Shown: piece after piece, positions 48,588 through 59,116 of the stretch
Layout: the number at the start of each line of letters is the position of its first letter
How positions within the stretch are numbered: position 1 is the stretch's first letter
Source of the DNA: Ophiocordyceps camponoti-saundersi (nom. inval.)
Lineage: Eukaryota > Ascomycota > Sordariomycetes > Hypocreales > Ophiocordycipitaceae
Direction: 5' to 3'
Length of the DNA stretch: 64,000 nt
NCBI GenBank assembly: GCA_003339415.1
Contig: PDHQ01000039.1
Location: forward strand, 1 to 64,000
Program-made: the position numbers and the translations under genes
Notes under the pieces: model-generated
The model's database searches: none
Told to the model about the DNA's origin: nothing
Seen by the model: only the letters and a program-made list of their open reading frames with translations

Positions 48588-51500
48588 ATGCCGAATTGGA
48601 CAGAGCTGGGGGAGGTTCCAGATTCGGAAGAGGATTCTCAGGACGATCAAGAAATCGAGAAAGATCGCCCAACCGTTGTCGCCGAAAAAACTGCAAATGC
48701 GCAGGAAACGGAGATCTGGGCGGTTCCCGATTCCCCAATTGACGGCAATGGAGCCTTGTCTTCTAGATCACCCCCTGTCACCGATTTTCCCATCTCATCG
48801 CCGCTCTCATCGCCGCTCTCTTCTGCCCCTAGCGATCAAAGTTTACGCTCTACCGACAATCTTTCCCGGTACGGCGCTGTCACACATCCCGGCTCCATGG
48901 AGGTGATAGAAGAAGCCCGGCAGACGACCAAAAGACGGCCTACTTTCGCCGTGATTATCCCATCCAAGCGAGCACGAGAGAATGTCGCGCCCGCTTCTCG
49001 GAGCACCGAATCAAAAGCAAACACAAGCGACTGTGACGTTCACGAAGTTCCAATTTCAAAACGACGACCGTTCCGCCGGCGCACACTTATTCAGGAATAT
49101 CCATATCAGGTCGAAGAAGCCCGCTATAGCAATTCTTTGAGAAAATGCGGCATCGAGCCTGTCAAGACAGTAATCGAGGTCGAAAGTCGCACTGAGAAAC
49201 GCAAGAATTTCACATTGGGCGACGAGCATAAGAGCCAGGACTCCATCCAGTATGATGCACTCGACACGAATCAACCAGATACATCAGAGAACTCTACGAG
49301 ACACACACAAGACATTGGTTTCCGCTCCTCGATCATCAGAACTTCACCTTCGAGTGATCTACAATGTCTTCATACTCCAGCCAGCTCTCAGGGTGAGACG
49401 GATAGCACGAGCATCGCCGATCAGGATCTTCCAGCTTTGGACGAGCTGCTCAGCCGACCTCCTCATTCACTCCTCCAGAAGGCGAAGGCCAAAAGGCAAG
49501 CAGCGTGGCCGTCGTCCGTGACCGATCGAAAGCGGCCGCGGCTTCAGCTTCGTGAGAGGGACCTCATGGAGCCTGATGGGCTATCTTTGGAGAATGCGAA
49601 ACAAGGAAGTCCGCCGAGAACTTCACCAAGCCAAACGCAGAGTCTTCTGTGCCCCTCTGAGGTTGCAATTCCTCAACATGACCGGGTGCCGTCTGTTGCC
49701 CCCTTGAAACGCTTGTCCATCGATTTTGCATCGTCCTTGCCATCACAGCCACAGCCCGGGGAGGTCATTGGCATATCATCCGATGACGGGGGCGGAGAAG
49801 AGGAAGAAGAAGTGTGCGTCGCCTCCGGCTCCCGTGTCGGTTCCTGCCTCCAGAGCGACTCTGAAGACGACTCGGACGTCGTGAACATGCTGGGCCAGCG
49901 GATCCGGGGTGTTCTGCCTGCTTCATGGTTGCGCCTCGACCAACAGTTAGGTCGTGAAAGGGCCAAGATTGTCTCAGCCAGGCAACGAAGTCGCCATACA
50001 CAGAGGGAAGGTCGACGAGGGATCGCGAAACCAAAGCAGGCATCGCCTAAAAAGGCAAATCTGTCGCTCCTGTTTGAAGACTCATCCGACGACAATGAAG
50101 CTCCGGCTCCTTCAGCAGAGGAAACCTTGCAGCAGGCTTCTATTCGACCAAGGCTGGAGAATCGTCCTTCCCGGTGCCCTAGCATACGGAACTCAGCTGC
50201 TACAGACGATGAAGAGTCGGCGATCGAATATGATCATATTGATCCCATGCTGCCTGATGAGCCCAGAAAGCTGCGGCAGGTCCGACTGCCCCAGTCGATT
50301 CGTCGTCATCGGCAGCCATGTTCCTCTAGTAAGGAGCCAGTTCAACTACATGAGAGGCCCTCAAAGCAAATGAAAGCTTCAAAGCAATCGCGATCTGAGT
50401 ACAAGCCGAGCCGCGACCGAGGTTCCGGGCCGCGAATGAAGGCAAGCAACAGGATTCCGCGCGCATCTCGGCAAAGACCGAAAGGTAATTCAGTCGGAAG
50501 ACAGACAAAATTGATGCTCTCGCCACCCGCTCTCAGTATCTTGGACGTCATAGAACCAAACGCTCCGCGCTTCCTCAAGATCGCAGCACGAAACGTCAAG
50601 AAGCAGGCCGGAAAGGGTCGGTCGAATCCGGGTAAAAAGAAAATCCAACTTGCCACACGCAAAGATCATACCGATGTTATGTCTGTGCTCCAGGATTGGA
50701 AAGCAGGGATGATTCCACAGCGTGAGTCGGTCAAGGCCGCGAAGCAGCCCACTCGCAGGAGGAGCGGAGAAGCGCCGCAAGTGATCGCAGCGGGAAACAA
50801 AGCCGCAACGTCAAGTCGAACTGCCAGAACGAGCGAGGGCTTTAAGAAATTTGGGAATGGCAAATTTCAGGCTCGTCAAGTGAGAGGTCTTTTCGCCCCA
50901 AGGCAATTGAATCATGGATCAAAAAACGACGTGCTGCAGTCTCACCCGCGAACCGCTGCTCGGCCGGCATCACTGGAAGTAGATGAAAAAAGTCGGACCA
51001 GAAACGCTGCCTTTCACGCTCGAAAGAAATTTCTTGACAGCCTTCACAGACGCGGTCAATTCGATGTCGCAACGTGGTCGTTCGAGGTAGACGGTATTGA
51101 AATTGCCGAAACCCCATCTCAACCCAATCAGCCCTCAGCAGCGCCTTTACTGCCGCCAACTCCTCGAGAAGCTCGACGGCGAAAAAAAACTAGGCCGAGA
51201 CGTGTCGATGTCGAAGCACCACAGTATCGTCATGCCAACGATCCTTTACCCCTGATGGTCGTCCTGCCCGAGGCTAAGCAGGATCCGGTGAAGCGTCCCG
51301 ACGGCAAGCTACTGGGGTTAGGGCCTTATGGCACCGACTACACGCATCACTTCGAGATCTTTCCTTTCGACATTCAGGTTTATTTCCACGAAACGACTCT
51401 CATTGGCAGCGGGATCATCGAAGCTTGCTGTAGCGGCAGCTGCAAGGAGATTCCGGCTGGTATTTCGTGTACAGCCCTCAACCTGAAAGGCATATCCCTT

Positions 51501-54500
51501 CCATGGGGTCTCTTTGACGCTCGAATCTCCTCAGAAATGGGCATCGCTCTAGACTTAATTGCGGAACAAATTGAGTGTATCGCTGACGGCAAGGTGTCTC
51601 CGGATTTTCCGTCGCTTGTAGCTGCAGCTTCGTTCTTCCTGAACTACTCCAGGCAATCCATGAACGTTTCAACAGCGGACCAGGCTACGTTCGTCGCAAA
51701 GCGCATGATCGAATGTCTGTTGTCATTCGACGAGCGCATAAAATCGAAGGCCCGACAAATCACTCGATTCCCCGAGGGTTGCGATTCCGTGTTGAAGATA
51801 TATGACCGCCTTCTCCTTACAGCCTTGGTTCTTGACAAGTCTTGCCATGGCTCATCTGCGTTGGCGGTCGAGCACGTTCGAAGTGAAGAGTGCCTAAAAA
51901 GGTTGGCGGAAACAGCACTCTCCATTTTATTCGCCCTTGGGATAAGCCGGGTCAGGGAATTCTACGAGCGCCTTTGCGAGCCTCGTTACAGGGAGCGCGG
52001 GCTAAGAGAAGGCGCAGTTGTGATGCATTCTTGGGTCATGGTGATGAAAGTATTGGACACGGCCAAAATCCCGCGAGCGTCGTTCTGGGATCTCGCGGGA
52101 GCAGAGATAGTCCCGCCGCGAGTCATGTCGAGTTTCGACGCCCGCGACCATGAATCATCATGGGAAGCTCTGTTCTCCCTGTTGCCTTTGACAGAATTCA
52201 ATAACCTAGGAATCCTGACCCGTGGTCAGCGGCATGATCCAGCGGGCGATGGCTGGATCATTCCACAGAAGTTGATGAGGAGGGTACACGATCTGTATCG
52301 GGAGAACAGTCGACAAACGCCGGGTTTCAATGACTACTGGCGCGCTCTTATCGGCCGATGTCATCATCTTGTCAAGCATTGGGGATGGCGTCGATGTGCG
52401 AAGGTGGCCGGGGTGATCTTTGATTTTTTCGGGACGCAGAAACTAAGAGACTTGCGCAACGAGGAAATCTACAGATCACCGCAGTTCCTTGAAGAGCTTG
52501 ACCGTCGCCCGTGCTTGGACATCGAACCAGACGATGGCTGTTTTCACATCTTCTTGAAGCTGGTTGCCTTGAGCATTGAAAAGCTGAAACAAATCGGGGC
52601 ATCAAGAGACATTAGCAATCTTGTGACAAGAATCACCCCAAATCATGACCGGCAGCACCTCAAGGAGCAAGAGTTCGACGCTCGCGATCTGGCAGCCCTG
52701 AGAAACCATCTCGATCTGCTGAGCACTCTCTTCTGGGCATCCCCACCGGAGCTGCGACCGCCAGCAAGCCTGATGGAGCGGCTCGTGATCCCGAAGAGCT
52801 CTCACAAGGAGGCTTGCCTTGTCAGTGTGCGCTCTTGGAACCGAATCTCCCGCTTTGTTGTCGCGTCGGGGGAGGCCTCTATGTCTTTTGGGCCCTTCCG
52901 CCAATGGCGAGATGCCTTCTTTCAGCAAATGCTGCAGCAGTTTGACTCCGTGACATCGGATGTTCAGCAGCAGCTTCTGTTGTTGACTAAGGAAGCCAGC
53001 AGGTCCATCAGCGGCGTCATGGTTCAAACCACAATCTCGACCAACAGAGCGGCGGTCATGGAGGTGTTGCACGCGTGCGCTGCTGCGTCGCTGGATGTCA
53101 TGAAGCAGACGCCTGATCGGGAGGCAGCATTAGCTGCACTCAACACAGCGCAACTGCAAAGCATCTTTAAGCACTTTTCCTCAAACACTCCTCAACTCGA
53201 CTGGAAAATACTGCACAAGTCCCTCTTGAGCCTGGAGACTTTCCTGAATAGGGTACAGGTCAAAACAGATGAGGAGAGCCAAGAAAGCGACAACTCCATT
53301 TCCTCGGCGCTGATCATCGATGTTGACATAGCAGAGGGCTTCTTCTCTATGGCACGATGCGTCTTGTCATCTCCCGAAACCGCTGACTCGGCGACGGCAA
53401 GATCAGTCAGAGCCAGCTGTTCGGAGCTCATCGCGACGCTGTCTGCGAGGATCGGAGTGGATTACATCAATTCCGAAACGTGGTGCTTGAAGGACCTGGT
53501 CAGGGCTGGCAAGCACAGCCTGTTTGACGGACCGCTGCATCGATTGAATCTGGATCAACGCCGGATACTTCCTTTTTTCATGAGCGAGCTCCTCAAACAT
53601 GGCCTGCATGACGCCGCGGCTACCGACGCGAGCCTGTTGGAGCTCTGGGTTTTGTCACTTATAAAACCCGAGCAGTTTTGCAGATACGAAGTTCAGTTTG
53701 CGCAAGAACTGCTCCGTCGCGGCAAGACTTTCGTCTCCCCGGCCGCAGATGGTTTTACCATGCAGCCTGACTACGGCGTGAACAAGGGGCTCTTCGAGTT
53801 CACCATCACGGCAATGCGTCAATCAATTCGAGAGGAAGCACACTCTAGCCGGAAGGAGTGCTTGCGGAAGGAAAACAAGGCGACCCTGACGCGGGCCATG
53901 GAGCAGATTAAGCATGACCTGGCGACTCTCTCCTCCCAAGAGGCTCTTGGCCACGATGCTTATGTTTCGTTTGTGCAAGAGATCATCTCCCTGATCAAGA
54001 CGTCAGAGCTTTGCCCCGTTGACAACTTCTTCTTGCAGTTCAGCAAGGAATACTGTCCGTCTCTTCGAGATCCGGAGCTTCGACTGGCGGGATTGATTGG
54101 CTACGGATTACGGCTGGAATATGGCGACAGTAAGAGCAGCCAGCCGCTCTTCTATCTCCTTCTCAGCAATGCCAGATTTGCAGTGGGCAACGACAAGCTT
54201 GGAGAAGAAGTGACGATGCTTCAGCATGGCATGAAAAATGCTGGCATCTTGGACTTTGTCCTGGGAAGGATGCTTCCAGCCGTTGTCCGATGCTGTTTCA
54301 AGCACAGCACCGCTTTTCCGCTGTTGGATGTCTACGCCGAGGCATTGCGGCGTGTGCTTAGTGAGAAGACAGTGTGCCGGGAGCTTGACGAGGGAAGCCT
54401 AGCTCATATCAACAGAGTGGTGGGCGCAGCCGTCGAGGGAATGGTGACGGTGTCGTCGCAAAGCAACGAGTCGCTGTCGGTGCCGCAGCTGCATGTACTG

Positions 54501-54929
54501 CGGCAAACGGTGGCAGTGCTGAACCTGTTTTGGCCAACGCTTTACACTTCAGTGCCTCTCAGACGAGAGCTGATAGAGTCTCTCAACTGTCTGCGGGATT
54601 CTGCAACGGCTCTGCAGGTTGAAGACGGGAAAGTGCAGCTCCCTGCGGCAATAAGCCCTCCCTGGCTCGCCTTTGGCAACGACGTTGACATGTTCACGGA
54701 GAGGATGGTGCAAGATGTCAAGAAGGATTGGGCTTTGACCGATCCAAACACCCTATCGATTCAGTCTTCGCGTGATGTGACAAAGACGATAACGATCGAG
54801 AGACAGAAGTGGGATGCGAGGAGCATTTCGCAGGACCTGCGAGGTCGGTTGAGGGAGTGGATTTGGTGGTGTGATCAGGTGTGTGGAGTTGTGACTTTCA
54901 GCGGACAAGCAGGGAGCGTCTTCTTCTGA
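48588..54929 (+). CDS. mus7: Replication-repair protein Mus7/Mms22
   Basis: Large single-exon gene (2113 aa) for the fungal Mus7/Mms22 family, a scaffold that with a cullin (Rtt101/Cul4-type) complex supports repair of stalled replication forks in the nucleus. The N-terminus M-P-N-W-T-E-L-G-E-V-P-D-S-E-E-D fits the short conserved start of this family and fixes the start codon despite upstream ATGs. Residues to about 880 are Ser/Arg/Lys-rich and probably disordered, with several basic patches. The conserved Mus7 region starts near residue 909 with L-G-P-Y-G-T-D-Y-T-H-H-F and F-P-F-D-I-Q-V-Y-F-H and continues as helical repeats to the end. No enzyme motif is expected or seen. A short C-terminal extension could hide a missed 3' intron. 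Confidence 0.88.
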   Translation: MPNWTELGEVPDSEEDSQDDQEIEKDRPTVVAEKTANAQETEIWAVPDSPIDGNGALSSRSPPVTDFPISSPLSSPLSSAPSDQSLRSTDNLSRYGAVTHPGSMEVIEEARQTTKRRPTFAVIIPSKRARENVAPASRSTESKANTSDCDVHEVPISKRRPFRRRTLIQEYPYQVEEARYSNSLRKCGIEPVKTVIEVESRTEKRKNFTLGDEHKSQDSIQYDALDTNQPDTSENSTRHTQDIGFRSSIIRTSPSSDLQCLHTPASSQGETDSTSIADQDLPALDELLSRPPHSLLQKAKAKRQAAWPSSVTDRKRPRLQLRERDLMEPDGLSLENAKQGSPPRTSPSQTQSLLCPSEVAIPQHDRVPSVAPLKRLSIDFASSLPSQPQPGEVIGISSDDGGGEEEEEVCVASGSRVGSCLQSDSEDDSDVVNMLGQRIRGVLPASWLRLDQQLGRERAKIVSARQRSRHTQREGRRGIAKPKQASPKKANLSLLFEDSSDDNEAPAPSAEETLQQASIRPRLENRPSRCPSIRNSAATDDEESAIEYDHIDPMLPDEPRKLRQVRLPQSIRRHRQPCSSSKEPVQLHERPSKQMKASKQSRSEYKPSRDRGSGPRMKASNRIPRASRQRPKGNSVGRQTKLMLSPPALSILDVIEPNAPRFLKIAARNVKKQAGKGRSNPGKKKIQLATRKDHTDVMSVLQDWKAGMIPQRESVKAAKQPTRRRSGEAPQVIAAGNKAATSSRTARTSEGFKKFGNGKFQARQVRGLFAPRQLNHGSKNDVLQSHPRTAARPASLEVDEKSRTRNAAFHARKKFLDSLHRRGQFDVATWSFEVDGIEIAETPSQPNQPSAAPLLPPTPREARRRKKTRPRRVDVEAPQYRHANDPLPLMVVLPEAKQDPVKRPDGKLLGLGPYGTDYTHHFEIFPFDIQVYFHETTLIGSGIIEACCSGSCKEIPAGISCTALNLKGISLPWGLFDARISSEMGIALDLIAEQIECIADGKVSPDFPSLVAAASFFLNYSRQSMNVSTADQATFVAKRMIECLLSFDERIKSKARQITRFPEGCDSVLKIYDRLLLTALVLDKSCHGSSALAVEHVRSEECLKRLAETALSILFALGISRVREFYERLCEPRYRERGLREGAVVMHSWVMVMKVLDTAKIPRASFWDLAGAEIVPPRVMSSFDARDHESSWEALFSLLPLTEFNNLGILTRGQRHDPAGDGWIIPQKLMRRVHDLYRENSRQTPGFNDYWRALIGRCHHLVKHWGWRRCAKVAGVIFDFFGTQKLRDLRNEEIYRSPQFLEELDRRPCLDIEPDDGCFHIFLKLVALSIEKLKQIGASRDISNLVTRITPNHDRQHLKEQEFDARDLAALRNHLDLLSTLFWASPPELRPPASLMERLVIPKSSHKEACLVSVRSWNRISRFVVASGEASMSFGPFRQWRDAFFQQMLQQFDSVTSDVQQQLLLLTKEASRSISGVMVQTTISTNRAAVMEVLHACAAASLDVMKQTPDREAALAALNTAQLQSIFKHFSSNTPQLDWKILHKSLLSLETFLNRVQVKTDEESQESDNSISSALIIDVDIAEGFFSMARCVLSSPETADSATARSVRASCSELIATLSARIGVDYINSETWCLKDLVRAGKHSLFDGPLHRLNLDQRRILPFFMSELLKHGLHDAAATDASLLELWVLSLIKPEQFCRYEVQFAQELLRRGKTFVSPAADGFTMQPDYGVNKGLFEFTITAMRQSIREEAHSSRKECLRKENKATLTRAMEQIKHDLATLSSQEALGHDAYVSFVQEIISLIKTSELCPVDNFFLQFSKEYCPSLRDPELRLAGLIGYGLRLEYGDSKSSQPLFYLLLSNARFAVGNDKLGEEVTMLQHGMKNAGILDFVLGRMLPAVVRCCFKHSTAFPLLDVYAEALRRVLSEKTVCRELDEGSLAHINRVVGAAVEGMVTVSSQSNESLSVPQLHVLRQTVAVLNLFWPTLYTSVPLRRELIESLNCLRDSATALQVEDGKVQLPAAISPPWLAFGNDVDMFTERMVQDVKKDWALTDPNTLSIQSSRDVTKTITIERQKWDARSISQDLRGRLREWIWWCDQVCGVVTFSGQAGSVFF

Positions 54930-55142
54930 GTATTTGAATCGGTTATACCATCTTGCATCTGCCGTGATGTTCAGGTGAAGTCGGATCGCGGTTGATAAGG
55001 AGACGGGACCGGCGTAGGCGCATGCTTGTGTGTAGGGTAGGTCGTCGCGTCGCGTCTCACCATTCGAGCAACCCGACGGTGTGTGTCGATGGAAGCTCTT
55101 CTCCTCCCTTCACCACCAACATCCAGTTGATCACGCACCACC
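54930..55142 (+). promoter_or_regulatory. mus7-orc5 tandem spacer
   Basis: Only 213 bases separate the mus7 stop from the orc5 ATG, so they hold the mus7 3' UTR and the orc5 promoter. No distinct motif is claimed. Confidence 0.5.
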
Positions 55143-56647
55143 ATGGCTTCCGGCTTCCGCCTCCCCGATGAAGCCGTACTTCGTCCCGTGCTGCAAAGCT
55201 TCCCCGGACGAGAGCAGCAAACGCGCTCGCTCGCCTGCCTGGTTCACGTAGGTGGTAGGTACGCGTCCAACGAAGGCGTCAGGATATACTGACAGAAGCA
55301 AGCCCGACGCCGCACCATGTCGAAACCTCGTTCTTCACGGCGCCGAAGCAACGGGCAAGTCGGCCGTAGCCGAAAAGCTGCTCTCCCGGCTGGCGAGTCA
55401 AGACGATGGACTGGCTTACGCCATGGTCAAGGCCGAACAGTGCGTTAGCGGACGGCATCTGTTCGAGACCATCGTCGGTGCCGTTGCTGCTGCTCTCGAT
55501 CGCGACGACTTCGATCGGTGTGAGACGCTGGCCCAGCTGGCTGTTGCCCTGACGACCATGGTTGGCGACGCGGCTAAAGAGAGCGGACAAGGACGATGGC
55601 GCTTCGTCCTCGTGCTGGATGCCATCGACAAGCAGAGGGATGGGCCCCCGACCTTGGTTCCGGCGCTGGCTCGCCTCCCCGAGATTGTACGTTTCGCCCT
55701 CCCTTCCCACCTGGAAAGCTTCAACTCTGACGTCAAAAGAACAGCTCCCCTGTCTGTCATGCATCTTCATCGTCACCGCGCCGCCGACCGGCCTCGTACG
55801 AACGCAAGCCACAGCATACCTTCACTTCCCGCCCTATACCAAGTCCGAGTTCGTGCGGATCCTGACGCTTAAGCCCCCCCCGCCGGTAGTCGGCACGTCG
55901 GCTGAGGAGACGACCGCCCTGTGGACGCGTTTCTGCGCCGCTGTGCACGACGCTCTCGTCCAGCCCGCGTGTCGTACGCTGCCCTCGTTCCGTCGCGGCT
56001 GTCTCGCCCTCTGGCCGCGGTTCGTCGGACCCGTCGTAGCTGGCAGACACTCGATCATGGATTTTTCCAAGCTTCTCGTCGCCGCTCGGCCTCATTTCCA
56101 GGACGAGTCGTTGCTGAAACCGAGTCTCGTTTCTACTTCTACGAACAACGATAAGCCAACAACACTCGCCGCGGCGGACATGGTAGGCTTGCTCCCCCTT
56201 GCCGCTCGTCTCCTCCTCCTATGTGCCTATCTCGCGTCCCACAATGCTCCCCGCCACGATCTTTCCCTTTTCTCATCCTACCATCATGGCCGCAAGCGTC
56301 GTCGCGGAGGCGGGTCCGTATCACGGGGCACGCCAAGGGCAAAGCATCGCAAGATAGCGCGCAAGCTCCTCGGCGCTCACGCCTTCGTCCTCGAGCGCAT
56401 GCTGGCTATCTTTGAGGCTGTCCGTGGAGAGTGGTCTCCAGACGGCTGTTCCATCGGCTCGGCAGGGCTCGATGGCGACATGGGAATGGCCTTGGCGACG
56501 CTGGCCAGCCTTAGACTGCTCGTCCGGGTTGGCTCCGGCGATGTTATGGACAGGGCCGGCAAGTGGAGGATCAACGCGAGCTGGGAAGCAGTCCGGGGCA
56601 TCGGAAGAAGTATAGGCGTCGAGCTGGAGGACTGGCTCATGGAATGA
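55143..56647 (+). CDS. orc5: Origin recognition complex subunit 5
   Basis: AAA+-related subunit of the nuclear ORC, which binds replication origins and loads MCM with Cdc6. Proposed exons are 55143-55247, 55303-55686 and 55745-56647 (463 aa); the introns are 55 nt (GTAGGT..GCAAG) and 58 nt (GTACGT..GAACAG), each with a CTGAC branch. Splicing gives F-P-G-R-E-Q-Q-T-R-S-L, then P-D-A-A-P-C-R-N-L-V-L-H-G and Walker A G-A-E-A-T-G-K-S-A-V, then the Walker-B-like V-L-V-L-D-A-I-D-K, L-P-E-I-L-P-C-L-S-C-I-F-I-V-T-A-P-P, and a winged-helix C-terminal part. Length is normal. Codon use is very GC-rich. It is convergent with the sly41 gene. Confidence 0.9.
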
Positions 56648-56842
56648 TGACGGCACCTTCTCTTTCCCATCGTCTGAAGGCAAATTATGCGACACATCAA
56701 GGTCGCGGCCACTTTCACATAGATACTCATGTTTATACATACATTGGGCTCTGGCTGAGGCGTCTTCTTTGAATAATGGCGGCGACAACACCAGGAGCCT
56801 GTCACCATGCCGGAGAAATTCTTCTCTCTTCCAATGGAAATC

Positions 56843-58391
56843 TCACGTGCGTGGCAGCCAGCCTGTAGTGCTGCTGCGACCAGAACGGCCACGACTGGTC
56901 CTGGCATCAGACTTCTTGTAGTCGAAATCAGTAGCGTCCTGGCCCAGGTGGCCTTCGGTATAGACGTGAACGCGGGGGTTGGGACTTCCATGACGGTTCC
57001 ACGTCGGCTTCTCGTTGACTGGCAGCAGAGGCGACCCGCTGCGAGACTGGGCCATGGAGCGAGCCTTGCGGTCAGCCTTGTTGCTCTCGCTGGAGCGGTC
57101 GTAGAGGTAAAGACCGAGGAAGGTGAGGGCGATGCCCACAGCCTGAACTGGTGTCGTGGGGCTCCTGAACCAGACGATAGCCATGACGATGACGAAGACT
57201 CTCTTGATCAGGCTGGCTACCGAGTAGGTGACAGGAGAAACCATGGACAGTAGAATGAAAGCCAGCATGTTTTGGCTGAAGTGGAAGACGCCGTTGAAGA
57301 TGAATTCGAGCGTCAGACGGCCGTGATCCATGGCGAGGGGGTGATTGCTCAGGTCGACGGCGCCGTCGTGAAGGACGTCACCGAGAAGGGCGATGCCCTC
57401 TGACCAGAACCAGATGGGCAGGGTGGCGAGGAAAGCCATGCCAGACGAGTAACAGAGGAGGTTGAGTTTGTCGAGTTTGCCCGAATGCGTGCCCTCGGCC
57501 TTTGCCGCCTCGTTGAAGATTTTCTTAGAAACGATGTTTTGGGTAACGAAGATGAGGGTGGCCAGGAGGGCCTGCAAGACGCCGAGGAGCTGGCCGTCAT
57601 AAGCCCTTTTTCCCGAACAGGCGAGCATGACGCCACTCGTCAAGGGCACGAGGGACAGATACGTAGCCTGCGGGTACTGAATATCGTAGAATATCCTGTA
57701 GGCCAGGACGGTGAAGAGCGGTGACAGGCCCTTGATGGTATGAACGAGAGAGACGGGGATTTTAGCCGTGGCAGTCGAGCTCAAAAGGTGGCCGCCGATT
57801 TGGAAGGCGGCGAGGGGGAGCGTATCGTAGATGACTCGGGAACTCGGCCGGCGAATAGGGTGACGGAGGAAGGCCACGGTAGACCGAAGAACAGGGAACA
57901 GGCTGGCCAGCCAGGCAAGTAGGATACACAGGGAGGAGACAAAGGCGAATTGAACGAGGGTAAGGGTGGCAGGCTTATCGAAGGCGATGAGGATGGATTT
58001 GGACGAGGTGTTGGTCAGGGCCGAAGACGCGTACCAGAGCAGGCAGAGAATCTGTCGAAGGCCATCAGCCAGCCCAGTCAGTCAGTCAGTCGGCCGACCG
58101 GAGAGAGAGGAGAGTATCTTCTGAATGTGGCATCCTGCAACGTACGACGAGTTTGGGGGAGACGGGAGCCCTTAAGGCGTCGGCGATTTCGTGGGCATTC
58201 TGGCTGACACTGCCGTTTCTCGACCGCATCGAGCGAAAGGCATCACTGAGACTTTTCTGGCGATTGCGAGAAGCTTCATCTCGCCTTGCCGGCGTCCAGC
58301 GATCCGTCAGCATGGATGATGACGGCTTTTCGACGCCATTGCCGTTGGGTGAGTAGGAAAGGGAATCGACGTGGTCGGGAAACTTCTCCAT
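56843..58391 (-). CDS. sly41: Sly41-like triose-phosphate/nucleotide-sugar transporter family protein
   Basis: Multi-pass membrane protein of the TPT/DMT superfamily. Yeast Sly41 is an ER-Golgi protein that suppresses loss of Ypt1; its substrate is not settled. Proposed exons on the minus strand are 58391-58146 and 58051-56843 (484 aa). The 94-nt intron (GTACGT..CGACAG, with repeated CTGACTGACTGA) joins A-L-R-A-P-V-S-P-K-L-V to I-L-C-L-L-W-Y, the first transmembrane helix. About ten hydrophobic segments follow; family blocks are S-A-L-T-N-T-S-S-K, L-S-P-L-F-T-V-L-A-Y-R, S-L-V-P-L-T-S-G-V-M-L-A and V-T-Y-S-V-A-S-L-I-K-R. The N-terminus is polar and Ser/Arg-rich; the C-terminal tail is long and polar. 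The start assumes the first ATG of the N-terminal exon. Confidence 0.86.
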
Positions 58392-58886
58392 GGCCGAGAT
58401 ATGACGAAGATTCTTTCTTTTCCTTTTCCTTCAGGGATGCGCCGGCGCGTGGGTCGCCGCCCGTCAACGGCTGATTGTGTAAGGGACACGACGACAGCCT
58501 GTGTATACACCCGAGGGTAGCAGGCGAGTCTGAATGGACGGCGTCGAGGCTGGGCGCTGGCATCGATTTTACTTCACTTTTGTTTTTGCCTCGCCCCCCC
58601 CCTCCGGATGTTGATCCCTCTCTCCTTTTTTCTTTTCCTTCCTTTCTTTCTCTCTCTTCCTTGTTGGCAGCCCGACCAACCAGATTAGACGGTAGCATGC
58701 TAGTCGTTAGTCCATCCTGAAGACACGACTGACCCCCTGGTGCAGCCGGCTGGAGAGATCAGCCATAATTGGCCATGTATGTATGTACATATGTATGTAT
58801 TTGCAGCGGAGGAGAGGCCCGCGTTCTCACGTCAAGGAGAGCGCTGTGCGTCTAGACACCTTTCTGCCGTTGTGTCACTGTGTGTG

Positions 58887-58918
<32 letters not shown>

Positions 58919-59116
58919 CATGAATTGCCGAAAATTAACCATGATAAGATAGCACCACCAGCTAGCAAGGAGCATCTTCTTCTCCCAGCCTAAGTATCGG
59001 CCAAACCTGACCATCACGGTCTTCTCTGCAGCAACCAACCAGGAAACCCTCTTCCCACTCCTTTCATATTGCTCTGCATCGTGGTATCGCCGTCAAGATA
59101 TCGCTTACTTTCCGCC
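58392..59116. promoter_or_regulatory. Divergent upstream region sly41 / cus1
   Basis: About 725 bases between divergent start codons. There is a CT-rich stretch near 58590-58670, GTAT microsatellites near 58776-58800 and a (GT)n tract at about 58879-58918. Any of these may vary in length between strains. No gene seen. Confidence 0.55.
58879..58918. repeat. (GT)n microsatellite
   Basis: TGTGTG repeated with one TTTG interruption, about 200 bp upstream of the cus1 ATG. Confidence 0.92.
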
